The position numbers and the translations under genes were made by a program. The notes beneath the pieces are model-generated. The model worked only from the letters and a program-made list of their open reading frames with translations, did no database searches and was not told where the DNA came from. From contig CANHQK010000010.1 of the NCBI GenBank assembly GCA_947462765.1, positions 1-62,496 of the forward strand: 62,496 nt of DNA, read 5' to 3'. This DNA is from Bdellovibrionales bacterium (GTDB lineage: Bacteria > Bdellovibrionota > UBA1018 > CAIMNF01). Position 1 is the first letter of the stretch. The number at the start of each line of letters is the position of its first letter. Positions 1 to 9,859 of the stretch are shown piece by piece.

Positions 1-124
1 GAGGCGTGGGGGCCCAGGAAGACAAGGGTTGGGATCTGGTCTCTTATCTGGCGTTCGAAGCGGCCTACACCGGACAGCTTGCCGAACTCGGATACGAGGA
101 CACCTACAGCAGGAAAGAGGAGAT

Positions 125-1771
<1,647 letters not shown>

Positions 1772-1868
1772 TGGAGCGTGATAGCAAAATTCCCTAATAT
1801 TTTCAAGAATATAAAGAAATCCCAAAGAAAATCCTTATGCCTGACTGTTTTGGTCCGATAAGTGTAGT

Positions 1869-2324
1869 ATGAAAAGTGCGGAACAACCGACCATTGCCAT
1901 CGTAGTGACCCGGGACGGGGGGGAACCTGTCCTAGCTGATACGCTGACCAGCCCCGAGGAAATTCTCGAGCTGGAGTTGGCAATGATCAATCGGGAGCCT
2001 GAGCCCCTGAAGCGGGTGGAGGCGTTCCGGACCAAGCAGCGGGCCGACGACGAAGAGTTTGCGGACTATGTGGAGGGCTTGCTGTCTCAGCCATTCCTGA
2101 AGCCCGAAGTTCAGGAACATGCTGTCCAGTGGTTCAAATCACGTTCAAAAATAGAGAGTTATCAGAAAGCCGAGGATGAGGCCTCCCGGGTGATCGCCCA
2201 GTATGCCTTCCAGGTTTTTTCGGATGATCCCGCAAAAACCGATTTTCTCCTGGCTGGGCCGAAGGCCCGCGTGCGGATCCGGGTGATCGACCTCTCGGGT
2301 TATCGTCCGTCTCTGGCAGCTTAA
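1869..2324 (+). CDS. Conserved-looking hypothetical protein, 151 aa
   Basis: A soluble, acidic protein with no signal peptide or membrane segment. It opens MKSAEQPTIAIVVTRDGGEP and is mostly helical and charged in the middle (roughly residues 30-110), ending with a short beta-type segment around RVRIRVIDLSGYRP. I do not recognise a family. The gene is divergent from prfC, with about 97 bases between the two chosen starts, and is followed after 94 bases by a secreted protein gene. Codon use matches the neighbours, and the lack of a competing frame supports it as a real gene. Confidence 0.7.
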   Translation: MKSAEQPTIAIVVTRDGGEPVLADTLTSPEEILELELAMINREPEPLKRVEAFRTKQRADDEEFADYVEGLLSQPFLKPEVQEHAVQWFKSRSKIESYQKAEDEASRVIAQYAFQVFSDDPAKTDFLLAGPKARVRIRVIDLSGYRPSLAA

Positions 2325-2418
2325 ACTGTCGATTTCCAACAAAAACCATTTGCCCGGAAGGCGCATCTTGTCGTAAACCTACCGCATCGCATTTTTAACG
2401 CGATCGAAAGGTCCAGAC

Positions 2419-2907
2419 ATGAGAAGCTTGCTCGGCTTGTTGGTGTTCTTCCTCGGGTTTCAATTTGCGGAGGCTTCGCTCTCCGGAGGGATTCCACCCT
2501 GTTTGGACGACAGTTACCGCCCCCTTGCCGTGAATAACGCGCATGTGCTCACTCTGAGAGAGAGCACTCAGGATCAACACAAAGAGCGGGCCTTTGTGCA
2601 GGGTGTTGTGACCAATGTCTATGCAGACCGTACCGGGCACGATCACTTTGCGGTGAACCTCGACGCGCACCCTGCAGGGGACATCGAATTGATTTATAAT
2701 CAGAAATTCGGTGATCTACCGAGAGTGGTTCCCGGAATGAGTGTGATCGCATGCGGGGACTACATCACCGCAGGACCCCGCTCCCGTCTTCCTTCCCCGA
2801 TGGGCGCCATTATCCATTGGTTGCATTACAATCCGGGTGATCGGGACGGTGGGAAACATCCTCATGGATTCCTAGCCATCAATGGGACAGTCTACGGTTA
2901 TCACTGA
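2419..2907 (+). CDS. Secreted DUF3465-like protein
   Basis: A 162-aa protein with a clear N-terminal signal peptide (MRSLLGLLVFFLGFQFAEAS). The mature part carries a beta-rich core with FVQGVVTNVYADRTGHDHF, VIACGDYI and a C-terminal NPGDRDGGKHPHGFLAINGT, a pattern I associate with DUF3465 proteins, which are small exported OB-like domains of unknown role. Conserved histidines near the end (HWLHYNPGDR...KHPHGF) could be functional. The stop lies only 3 bases before the RNase D start, so the two are probably co-transcribed, although their functions do not obviously connect. Confidence 0.7.
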   Translation: MRSLLGLLVFFLGFQFAEASLSGGIPPCLDDSYRPLAVNNAHVLTLRESTQDQHKERAFVQGVVTNVYADRTGHDHFAVNLDAHPAGDIELIYNQKFGDLPRVVPGMSVIACGDYITAGPRSRLPSPMGAIIHWLHYNPGDRDGGKHPHGFLAINGTVYGYH

Positions 2908-2910
2908 AGC

Positions 2911-4143
2911 ATGACCGGATTTGTTTCGCCCCCGCCCTCTGAACTCGATTTGATCACCGACCCGAAGCGAATTGTTTCGATCGGTCAAATTCTTTCGGCT
3001 TCAAAGTGGATTGCCTACGACACCGAATTCATCCGGGAGAGCACCTTCTACCCGAAGCTGGAAGTGCTCCAATTGGCCACTCCCGAGGGCGCCTGGCTGA
3101 TCGACGCTAAGGCGGTACAAAAGCGGGACATGGCTCCCATACTCGATGCCTTGGTCGATCCCTCTATTCTGAAGATCGTTCATGCGGCCCATGGTGACCA
3201 GGAGTGTTTGCTCGCCAGTTACGGAATCCTGGCCCAACCCCTTTTTGATACCGCGGTCGGGGCTTCGCTTTGTGGTCTTGGAGACAATATCGGTCTCGGG
3301 AATCTGCTCCGCTCAGTGCTGGGTATCGAACTTCCGAAAGGCTACGCCCGGACTAACTGGTCCAAGCGTCCGCTTCCGAAACCTGTTTTGGAATATGCGC
3401 TACTGGATGTGAAGCATCTCATTGAAGTGGCGGAGATCCTGTTCCAGCGATTGGATGAAAACGGAAGGCGGGATTGGGCTCTCGATCTGTCCTCTAAGTT
3501 CTCAGATCGGAATCTCTATGAGGTGCCACCCGAAGATATTGCCAAGCGCTTGGCTCAATCCGGTAAGTTCCATGTTCGGGACTATGCCATCTTGCTCGAG
3601 CTCGTACGTTGGCGTGAGGCTCGTGTACGTGAACTGAACGTGCCCAGACGCTGGCTCGCAGAAGATGGAGTGCTCATCGATCTTGCCAAGATCAAACCCG
3701 CCACTCTCGAGCAGCTCCAGGGATTCCGTGGGTTGTCAAAAGGGGAGACCAAGCCCCCGCACGGAGAACGCATTCTGGAAGCGGTCATCCGCGGGATCGC
3801 AAGTCAGGACGAAATACCTGTTGAGGTGAAGCGCCGGAACATCCTTCAGCCCAGTGCCGAAGAAGGGCGTTCAATGGATTTATTGCGCGTGGTTCTCGAT
3901 ATCCTCTCGGACGAGTTCCGCGTTTCCGCGAAGCACATTGTCCAGCCCCAGAACCTCCTGCCTCTACTCAGACTCCACCCGAAGGAACTTTCAGATCTTT
4001 CAGATTCCGGCCTCGTCAGCCCGCAATTGGGTGATTCGGGATTGCAGGTTCTTCTGTCATTCTTGAACGGCGAGTTGCACCTCTCTCTTGAGGGAGGACG
4101 GACGGTCAGGCTTTCCGGCAAGAGTCAGGTTGACGGGGAGTAA
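2911..4143 (+). CDS. rnd: Ribonuclease D (3'-5' exoribonuclease)
   Basis: RNase D trims 3' ends of tRNA precursors and other structured RNAs. The 410-aa protein has the DEDD exonuclease motifs in order: AYDTEFIRE (about residues 34-42), VHAAHGDQECL (about 90-100) and EYALLDVKHLIEVAE (about 152-166). An HRDC-type helical region follows around residues 215-290 (LARWREARARELNVPRRW-like region, here VRWREARVRELNVPRRWLA). Length fits the family, and the extra C-terminal helical part may be a second HRDC-like unit. The last 19 bases overlap the convergent VOC gene. Confidence 0.92.
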   Translation: MTGFVSPPPSELDLITDPKRIVSIGQILSASKWIAYDTEFIRESTFYPKLEVLQLATPEGAWLIDAKAVQKRDMAPILDALVDPSILKIVHAAHGDQECLLASYGILAQPLFDTAVGASLCGLGDNIGLGNLLRSVLGIELPKGYARTNWSKRPLPKPVLEYALLDVKHLIEVAEILFQRLDENGRRDWALDLSSKFSDRNLYEVPPEDIAKRLAQSGKFHVRDYAILLELVRWREARVRELNVPRRWLAEDGVLIDLAKIKPATLEQLQGFRGLSKGETKPPHGERILEAVIRGIASQDEIPVEVKRRNILQPSAEEGRSMDLLRVVLDILSDEFRVSAKHIVQPQNLLPLLRLHPKELSDLSDSGLVSPQLGDSGLQVLLSFLNGELHLSLEGGRTVRLSGKSQVDGE

Positions 4144-4544
4144 GTCGTTCTTTTGGCAACAGGCGGGTGGTAAAGCACCTGAATGACGATTCCATCCGGG
4201 TCTTCGAGGTAAAAGGAACGCGCTCCATCCCGGTGGGTCTTGATCTCCTTGACGACTTTTGCCCCCTCCTTTTGGATGTGTGCGTACCACTCATCGACCA
4301 TTTCCGGGGTGGGGACAAAAAAGCCGATATGATTCAAATATCCAGCACGGTGTAGGGGCGCATCCGCCTGATGAAGGGCGAGATTATCGAGACCGGGTCC
4401 TTGTTCGTCCAAAGAGGTGAGGTAGACGCTCTTCGGATCCGGTTCCCACTCGACTTGCATCTGGAATACCCGGCAATAGAACTCCTTGGAAGCCTGGGCG
4501 TTCCGGACGTTCAGAGCAACGTGTCTCATTCCCTGCGTTTTCAT
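4125..4544 (-). CDS. VOC-family (glyoxalase/dioxygenase-like) protein
   Basis: A 139-aa single-domain protein with the two beta-alpha-beta-beta-beta modules of the vicinal oxygen chelate fold. The first module begins MRHVALNVRNAQASKEFY; the second begins AGYLNHIGFFVPTPEMVDEWY and ends RSFYLEDPDGIVIQVLYH. Likely metal ligands are His in RHVAL, His in LNHIGF and Glu in YLEDPDG. Members act on many small substrates, so no specific reaction can be assigned. It converges on and overlaps the end of rnd and is divergent from glutaredoxin. Confidence 0.85.
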   Translation of the reverse strand: MKTQGMRHVALNVRNAQASKEFYCRVFQMQVEWEPDPKSVYLTSLDEQGPGLDNLALHQADAPLHRAGYLNHIGFFVPTPEMVDEWYAHIQKEGAKVVKEIKTHRDGARSFYLEDPDGIVIQVLYHPPVAKRTTYSPST

Positions 4545-4584
4545 CGTGGTTCACTCTATCATCGATTTGGGGTAAAATGAATCC

Positions 4585-4836
4585 ATGAAGAAAATCACCG
4601 TCTATTCGATGCTCAACTGTCCCTACTGTGTGAAAGCCAAAGCGCTACTGACCCAGAGGGGAGTGAGTTTCGAGACCATCATGATCGACGATTGGTCGGA
4701 CGCAGCCTGGGATGAATGGGTCAAAAAAAGCGGTATGAAGACGGTCCCTCAAATTTATGTCGATGGCCAGCTCATTGGCGGGTACACCCAGCTCGCCGAG
4801 GTGGACTCCAAGGACCAGCTCGCCAGCTTGAAATAA
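4585..4836 (+). CDS. grxC: Glutaredoxin 3-type protein
   Basis: An 83-aa dithiol glutaredoxin. It shows the active-site motif CPYC (YSMLNCPYCVKAKALL, about residues 11-14), the cis-proline TVPQIYVDGQ and the glutathione-binding GGYTQLAEVD. Such proteins reduce disulfides using glutathione and often serve ribonucleotide reductase. The size is typical. The gene stands alone between the divergent VOC gene and the convergent radical-SAM gene, with only 3 bases before the latter's stop codon. Confidence 0.93.
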   Translation: MKKITVYSMLNCPYCVKAKALLTQRGVSFETIMIDDWSDAAWDEWVKKSGMKTVPQIYVDGQLIGGYTQLAEVDSKDQLASLK

Positions 4837-4839
4837 GTC

Positions 4840-5712
4840 TCAGCTGAATCGGGTCACATACTGACACCTGCGGCAGAGCGGGTCGGTCAGTTTCCTTGCA
4901 AGAAAACCCTCCAGCATTTCCCGTGCTTTGGGACTGTCGAGGATCTCGAGCAGGGGTTTTTCTCCGATTTTTCCAAGCGGGATCCGGCCTTCCTTGTCCA
5001 AGCAACATGGAACCACCGTTCCATCGGCCAGTATTCCGATATGATTTCTGAGCCCCATGCACGTTCCCCGGTCTCCAAGCTCTGGAAGTGAGGGGTCGGG
5101 CCAGATGAACTCGGTATCGTAATGGATGTAGAGCCGGTTCAAGAGACGGTGACTTTTTTGCTTTCGGACATCCCCGACCCCGGGAATCTCAACGTTGAAC
5201 TCCTTTTCAATGAGTCGTCGGATTCGGGTATTGGTCTCGTGATCCATTTCCGGACCCTCGAGATTCCACAGTCTGTAATTGAGATAGAGATCGGGGCGAT
5301 ACTCGAATGCATCCCGGGTGAACCGGAAAATTTTCGAAAGATAAGGCTCCGGATCCTCACCCGGGTGATTGTCGGCGAAACTGTGAACCGAGAAATTCAC
5401 TTGCCGGATGGCGGGGTGGAGCAGGAGCTTTGCTCTCGTGTCGGTGAGTAGGGCGCCGTTCGAAACGAAAAATACTCGGACATTTTTATTGCCGCACAGA
5501 TCGAGCATCTGAGCCAGATCCGGATGAAGCAAGGGTTCTCCCATGAGGTGAAAGGTCACCTGCTCGGTGAGAGGAGCAACCTGCTCGATCACAGTCTCGA
5601 ATAAGGGTAGACGCATGAGTTGCTTGGAGCGGATGACCTCGGGGCAAAAACTGCATTGGAAATTGCAGATGTTGCTGATCTCGATATTGATCTTGTGAAA
5701 ACGCGGGGCCAT
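4840..5712 (-). CDS. Radical SAM/SPASM-domain protein
   Basis: A 290-aa radical SAM enzyme. Near the N-terminus (about residues 13-20) it has CNFQCSFC, the CxxxCxxC loop that binds the 4Fe-4S cluster and S-adenosylmethionine, followed by HLMGEPLLHPDL, the usual 'GEP' motif. The C-terminal part has a SPASM-like set of cysteines (GTCMGLRNHIGILADGTVVPCCLD and CRRCQ), which would bind auxiliary clusters. I chose ATG 5712 (MAPRFHKINIEISNIC) because the long upstream extension of the open frame runs across the divergent serine protease gene. Such enzymes modify peptides or proteins, but no precursor peptide is evident next to it. Confidence 0.88.
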   Translation of the reverse strand: MAPRFHKINIEISNICNFQCSFCPEVIRSKQLMRLPLFETVIEQVAPLTEQVTFHLMGEPLLHPDLAQMLDLCGNKNVRVFFVSNGALLTDTRAKLLLHPAIRQVNFSVHSFADNHPGEDPEPYLSKIFRFTRDAFEYRPDLYLNYRLWNLEGPEMDHETNTRIRRLIEKEFNVEIPGVGDVRKQKSHRLLNRLYIHYDTEFIWPDPSLPELGDRGTCMGLRNHIGILADGTVVPCCLDKEGRIPLGKIGEKPLLEILDSPKAREMLEGFLARKLTDPLCRRCQYVTRFS

Positions 5713-5886
5713 CTCCTGCGGTCTAACATAGGCCAAGGGGGAGGGGAATCCCGAACGGCTAAAAAACCCCGTTTTTGCCAGCACTTGCCTGTTGATGCAT
5801 TTTTCCTCTGGATTCCCCATTCCGGATCCCGCTACACTAGAAGAGTCTCGTTCCGAAACGGATTTCGGAAAGGATGAAGTAAAGCG

Positions 5887-7077
5887 ATGCGGAAAAATGG
5901 ATTTTTCCTTGGAATCGGTCTGACCTTCCTGCTTCAAGCTTGCGGGAGCGGCGCTCCTGAAGCGGACGGGGTCATCACCATGGTCAATCAGGAGCCCGTG
6001 GTCATTCGTGATCAAGTTCGGGCCAAGCAGATCTGCGAGACCCAGTATTGCGAGCCGAACTATCTTTTGTACGCCAACTTCGCCAGGCGCCGGCCCCCTT
6101 CCAACCCGGTTCTGACCCCGACTCCTGCCCCACGTCCGGCCTTGGATCATTCCGTGCCACTCAATTTCGGCAAGGGAGGCGATCTCTACGACATGGCGAA
6201 GGTGATCATGAATGTCTCCGAAGCATGGGAGAAAAGCGAGGGTGAGCAAGTCGTGGTGGCCGATATCGACTCTGGCATCGACCTCACCCATCCGGATCTG
6301 GTGCCGAATCTCTGGAGCAACCCCTCTGAAAGCGCACAAAACCCAGGACGCGATCACGATGGCAACGGATTGCCGAATGACGTGCATGGTTTTGATTTTT
6401 ATGCGAACCGCGGGGAACCCTTGGATGAGAACGGGCACGGGACCCACACAGCGGGAACGATTGCCGCCTCCCGCGACGGGAGCGGTGTGATAGGAGTCGC
6501 ACCCAAAGTGAAGGTCATGGCCATTCGCTTTTTAGGCCCGGAAGGCCAGGGAACCACCGAAGGAGCAATTCGCTCCATTCGCTATGCGGTACGCATGGGT
6601 GCCCGGGTGATTTCGGCCTCGTGGGGTGGGCCGGGTTTCAGTTCTTTGCTGGCCCAAGCAGTTCAAGAGGCGGTTGACGCCGGTGTGGTTTTTGTCGCAG
6701 CAGCGGGGAACGAGGGGCGTGATATCGATCGGGTGCCGGTTTACCCGGCCTCTCTGCCTGGAGTGATCTCCGTTGCAGCCAGTAATTCAGTGGATCAGTT
6801 GGCGGGCTTCTCGAACTTCGGCCTCTCCTCGGTGTGGGTCGCTGCCCCCGGGGACCGGATTTACAGCACGCACTTGAATGGCAAGTACGCGTCGCTTTCC
6901 GGAACCTCCATGGCTACTCCGCAGGTCGCCGGAGCGGTCGCGCTTGCGCTTGGCAAGAACCGTTCGATGTCTCCCGCTTCGGTGAGGCAGTTGATTTGCT
7001 CTACGGCTGACTCCCGATTCCAATCCCAAGTCAGATGTGGACGGATCAATGTGGGCAGGATGCTCCGGGCCCTGTGA
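5887..7077 (+). CDS. Subtilisin-like serine protease (S8 family), predicted lipoprotein
   Basis: A 396-aa protein with a lipoprotein signal ending in the lipobox LLQAC (cysteine about residue 19), so it is probably membrane anchored outside the cytoplasm. The catalytic triad is visible: Asp in VADIDSGIDLTHPD (about 123), His in ENGHGTHTAGT (about 186) and Ser in SGTSMATPQVAGA (about 344). The oxyanion Asn lies in AAAGNEG. There is a proline-rich linker (NPVLTPTPAPRPA) before the catalytic domain, and a short prodomain at most. It converges with the SDR gene (3 bases between stops). Confidence 0.93.
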   Translation: MRKNGFFLGIGLTFLLQACGSGAPEADGVITMVNQEPVVIRDQVRAKQICETQYCEPNYLLYANFARRRPPSNPVLTPTPAPRPALDHSVPLNFGKGGDLYDMAKVIMNVSEAWEKSEGEQVVVADIDSGIDLTHPDLVPNLWSNPSESAQNPGRDHDGNGLPNDVHGFDFYANRGEPLDENGHGTHTAGTIAASRDGSGVIGVAPKVKVMAIRFLGPEGQGTTEGAIRSIRYAVRMGARVISASWGGPGFSSLLAQAVQEAVDAGVVFVAAAGNEGRDIDRVPVYPASLPGVISVAASNSVDQLAGFSNFGLSSVWVAAPGDRIYSTHLNGKYASLSGTSMATPQVAGAVALALGKNRSMSPASVRQLICSTADSRFQSQVRCGRINVGRMLRAL

Positions 7078-7080
7078 GGT

Positions 7081-8178
7081 TCAGATCATTGCTTGTTTGC
7101 GGATCTCGGGGTGTTTTTTCATGAATTCGACCAAACGGAAGGCATATTCGTCGAAACGAGGGCAGTGGATTCCGAGCTTCTGCAAGTGAGCGGTTGCGTT
7201 CGTCGTGTCATAAGAGGTGGGATGGACGAAGTAATCCAAAGAAGACCTCGGGATTCCTAGCCACCGTTCGAGGCCTGGGATTCCTCCGACCGCTGACTTA
7301 GCCAGCCACTTCGGCAAGGGGATTTCGATCAATCGTTTGCCGCAGGCCTCTGCAATGACTCGGACGGTTTCACCGATCGTTAAAGGGGCGGGATGGGCGA
7401 GTTGAAAGGTTTTTCCCGCAGCGGACGGATCCGCGCACAGTGCTGCAATGGCTTCGACTACGAAGTCACTCGGCACCAGATTGATGGTGAAGCGGTCCGG
7501 ATCCCCGAGGCGGGGCAGGAGGGCACGATCACCCTGTCGTAACAGCCACTGCATCACAAAATAAGGGCCATCGAACTTATCCGTCTCACCGGTACGGCTG
7601 TTCCCGACCACGATGGCGGGTCGAAAGATGGTCGCTGGAAGGCCGTTTTTCATAGCCAGTCGAACAGACTTCTCCGCTTCGTGCTTGGTCGATTCGTAGT
7701 GATTGTTGAACACTTTCGCCCGGTCGAGATCGTCTTCCTTGAATACACCTTCATACTTACCGCTCACGTAACAGGTGCTCACATAGTCGAGTCTTGAAAG
7801 ACGGGGGAGCCCTTCGCAAAAACGGAGAATATTCTGCGTGCCCTCGACATTGATTCTTTGAGCGATTTCTTTTTTCACATTCAGATCGTAGACAGCCGCA
7901 AAGTGCTGAACTCGACTGACGTCGCTCAAGCCGTCCGAGACGGTGATCCCGAGCCCTGCTTGAGTGATGTCGCCTTCGATCAGTCGGACCCGATCCCGGA
8001 CCTCAGGATGCTTTCCGGTCCAGGATTCGAGCTTTTGCTCTGCGAGCGGGCGGAATTTCCCTTGAACCAGACACGAAAATCGGTCCGAACTTTTTTTGAG
8101 GGAGCGGAGGAGGAGTTCTGATCCGAGAAATCCGGGGAATCCAGTCAGGAGGATGTGGTCGGAAGTGAGGGTGTTCAT
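7081..8178 (-). CDS. SDR-family NAD(P)-dependent reductase, fatty acyl-CoA reductase-like
   Basis: A 365-aa extended short-chain dehydrogenase. The cofactor-binding motif ILLTGFPGFLGSELLLRSL sits at residues 8-26, and the active-site YESTKHEAEK (YxxxK) at about 149. An NAD-binding-4-type arrangement (IRLIEGDITQAGLG-like segment, then HFAAVYDL) recalls fatty acyl-CoA reductase or 'male sterility' domains, and the C-terminal part is not the thioester reductase of NRPS systems. Divergent from a TetR regulator with two palindromes between them, which suggests TetR control. Confidence 0.85.
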   Translation of the reverse strand: MNTLTSDHILLTGFPGFLGSELLLRSLKKSSDRFSCLVQGKFRPLAEQKLESWTGKHPEVRDRVRLIEGDITQAGLGITVSDGLSDVSRVQHFAAVYDLNVKKEIAQRINVEGTQNILRFCEGLPRLSRLDYVSTCYVSGKYEGVFKEDDLDRAKVFNNHYESTKHEAEKSVRLAMKNGLPATIFRPAIVVGNSRTGETDKFDGPYFVMQWLLRQGDRALLPRLGDPDRFTINLVPSDFVVEAIAALCADPSAAGKTFQLAHPAPLTIGETVRVIAEACGKRLIEIPLPKWLAKSAVGGIPGLERWLGIPRSSLDYFVHPTSYDTTNATAHLQKLGIHCPRFDEYAFRLVEFMKKHPEIRKQAMI

Positions 8179-8276
8179 GATTTGAGGCTACCTGATTGCA
8201 GAGGGTGCATCCAGCGGGCACTACCTAAAGGTTGTAATTCTATAAAATCATATGATTTCGTGGTTTTAAGTGTTTT

Positions 8277-8294
8277 GTTCATGCTAACTTAAAC
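8277..8294. promoter_or_regulatory. Predicted TetR operator, distal copy
   Basis: Reads GTTCATGCTAACTTAAAC; on the other strand GTTTAAGTTAGCATGAAC. It matches the proximal copy at 8327-8344 in the outer arms (GTTTAAG...TGAAC) and the central GC. It lies upstream of the probable -35 box of the tetR gene and in the region where the divergent SDR promoter should be. Binding by the neighbouring TetR protein is inferred from location only. Confidence 0.5.
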
Positions 8295-8299
8295 AAAGT

Positions 8300-8328
8300 T
8301 TGACAAGACGCAGGGCTGGAGTTATTGT
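8300..8328 (+). promoter_or_regulatory. Predicted sigma70-type promoter of the tetR gene
   Basis: TTGACA at 8300-8305, a 17-base spacer and TATTGT at 8323-8328. The expected transcription start falls at about 8335, exactly on the ATG of tetR, so the message may be leaderless. The -10 box overlaps the proximal palindrome, which would suit autorepression. Confidence 0.5.
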
Positions 8329-8344
8329 TTAAGCATGCTTGAAC
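8327..8344. promoter_or_regulatory. Predicted TetR operator, proximal copy over the start codon
   Basis: GTTTAAGCATGCTTGAAC, a palindrome of two 9-base arms with one mismatched pair. It overlaps the putative -10 box, the predicted transcription start and the ATG at 8335. The matching distal copy is 50 bases away (start to start), near five helical turns, so two dimers could sit on the same face. Confidence 0.55.
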
Positions 8345-8904
8345 TACCTACCAGCAAACGTATCTTGAAAGAGGCCCAGGATCTGATTCAGCGTCGTGGA
8401 TTCTTTGGATTGAGTCTCCAGGATCTGGCGGATCGGATTCAAATTCGTAAACCAAGCTTGTATGCACACTACGACTCGAAAGAGGCCTTAGCGGTGGCTC
8501 TTTTGCAGGATTACTTGGAAGGGTTCCGGACCTGGTCTGAGGGATTGGGCGGGTTATCTCCCGAATCCCGGATTAAGGCTTTTTTAGGGATCTATGATGA
8601 GTACGTGGTCGACGGGAAGGTCTGTCCTCACGCGGCTCTTGCTCTTGACGGCCCCCTTCTGCCTTCCTCGATTCAAGATGCATACCGGAGTCTACGTGAG
8701 GCCCAGGTGGTTTGGATCGGTCAAGTCATCCGGGAGGGTGTTGAATCCGGGCAGTTCAGAAACGACCTGGAGTATTCCGCCCAGGCTGAGCGTTTGATCC
8801 AGCAAATGGTGGGAGCTCAGCTCGGTTTCCGCGTAACCGGAGACCGGGTCAGGTTCGAGGAGATGAAGGCTGATATCGTCCGTTCCTTGAAAAAGTTCCA
8901 CTGA
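8335..8904 (+). CDS. TetR-family transcriptional regulator
   Basis: A 189-aa repressor with the standard N-terminal helix-turn-helix: RILKEAQDLIQRRGF then LSLQDLADRIQIRKPSLYAHY at about residues 25-45. The C-terminal helical ligand domain contains DGKVCPHAALALDGPLLPSS, where the HAALA part resembles the TetR_C domain of AcrR/YcdC-type proteins. It is divergent from the SDR reductase and shares with it the two palindromes described here; it is followed at 22 bases by an EamA exporter, so it may control one or both. There is no good Shine-Dalgarno at normal spacing. Confidence 0.9.
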   Translation: MLELPTSKRILKEAQDLIQRRGFFGLSLQDLADRIQIRKPSLYAHYDSKEALAVALLQDYLEGFRTWSEGLGGLSPESRIKAFLGIYDEYVVDGKVCPHAALALDGPLLPSSIQDAYRSLREAQVVWIGQVIREGVESGQFRNDLEYSAQAERLIQQMVGAQLGFRVTGDRVRFEEMKADIVRSLKKFH

Positions 8905-8926
8905 GGGGGCAGACTGGGGCTCCGTG

Positions 8927-9859
8927 ATGAAGCCCCTTGTTTCCAACCCGATTGATCTCAGAGGAATCCTTGCCGGGGCCTCGACCGGTATATTCTGGGG
9001 TTTGCCTTTCCTGGCTCCTCAAGTTTTGACCGGTTTCACCGCTTTAGAAATCGCCTTCGGGAGGTTTTTCTTTTTCGGTCTGGTCAGTCTCGGTTTCTCT
9101 GGAGCTGTGTTGAAGATTTGGAGGTCACTTGACCTCTCAGGGAAGACCCGTCTCATCCTGCTCAGTGCTTCAGGATTCTGGCTGTATTCCATTCTTCTGT
9201 TTTGGTCGATCCAGCGCACTGATGGAATTGTTTCCTCTCTGATCCTCGGCCTTCTTCCGATCACCATACCCTTGTTCGGTGGAGGGAGGACGGCCCGCGG
9301 GCGGAGGGTTTTGCCCGGCCTCAGTTTGATTCTCTCTGGTCTTTTGGTTTTGGTGTGGGTTCCCTGGAGTCGGCAAGGGGGGACACTTAGCTCTCATGAT
9401 CCGTATGGTGCTGTGGGGCTGCTGGTTTGTTTGGGCTCATGGACCTGGTACGCCATTGCAAACGGTAACTTCCTGCAGAAACACCCGGGTATCTCAGGAA
9501 AAGACCTTTCGAGTGCTATGGGGGTGATCTCATTGGTCTTCATGTTCCCGCTCTTGTTTCTGTTTTCGAGTCCTGCTGAAATGTTGCTGCGTCCAGGTGC
9601 GGGAGCTTATCTTTTGATCGCTGCGGGTCTCGGATTCGGTTCCTCCTGGTTTGCGAACTGGCTTTGGAATTACTGCTCGGGCCGTGTTCCGCATTCCATT
9701 TCCGGCACCCTTTTGGTGTTCGAGACGGTGTTCGGACTTTTGTATAGTTTCATCTTTGAAAAAAGATGGCCACACGTCCATGAGACGGTGGCCATCGCAC
9801 TCTGCTTGATCGGGGTCGTCTGGTCGGTCGGAGCTCAGCTCGCCCGGGATCCCGACTGA
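8927..9859 (+). CDS. EamA/DMT-family transporter
   Basis: A 310-aa polytopic membrane protein with about ten hydrophobic segments arranged as two EamA repeats. The first opens [20 protein letters not shown] and the second begins around [20 protein letters not shown]. Members export amino acids, metabolites or drugs; the substrate cannot be read from sequence. I use ATG 8927; a GTG directly before it is also possible. It lies 22 bases behind tetR, probably in the same transcript, so it may export a compound sensed by that regulator. The 3' end overlaps the convergent chemotaxis receptor gene by 25 bases. Confidence 0.87.
   Translation: MKPLVSNPIDLRGILAGASTGIFWGLPFLAPQVLTGFTALEIAFGRFFFFGLVSLGFSGAVLKIWRSLDLSGKTRLILLSASGFWLYSILLFWSIQRTDGIVSSLILGLLPITIPLFGGGRTARGRRVLPGLSLILSGLLVLVWVPWSRQGGTLSSHDPYGAVGLLVCLGSWTWYAIANGNFLQKHPGISGKDLSSAMGVISLVFMFPLLFLFSSPAEMLLRPGAGAYLLIAAGLGFGSSWFANWLWNYCSGRVPHSISGTLLVFETVFGLLYSFIFEKRWPHVHETVAIALCLIGVVWSVGAQLARDPD

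Noticed and set aside
5713-6447. Long N-terminal extension of the radical-SAM gene on the minus strand
   Set aside because: It runs across the clear subtilisin-like gene on the other strand and has no family-like sequence before MAPRFHKINIEISN.
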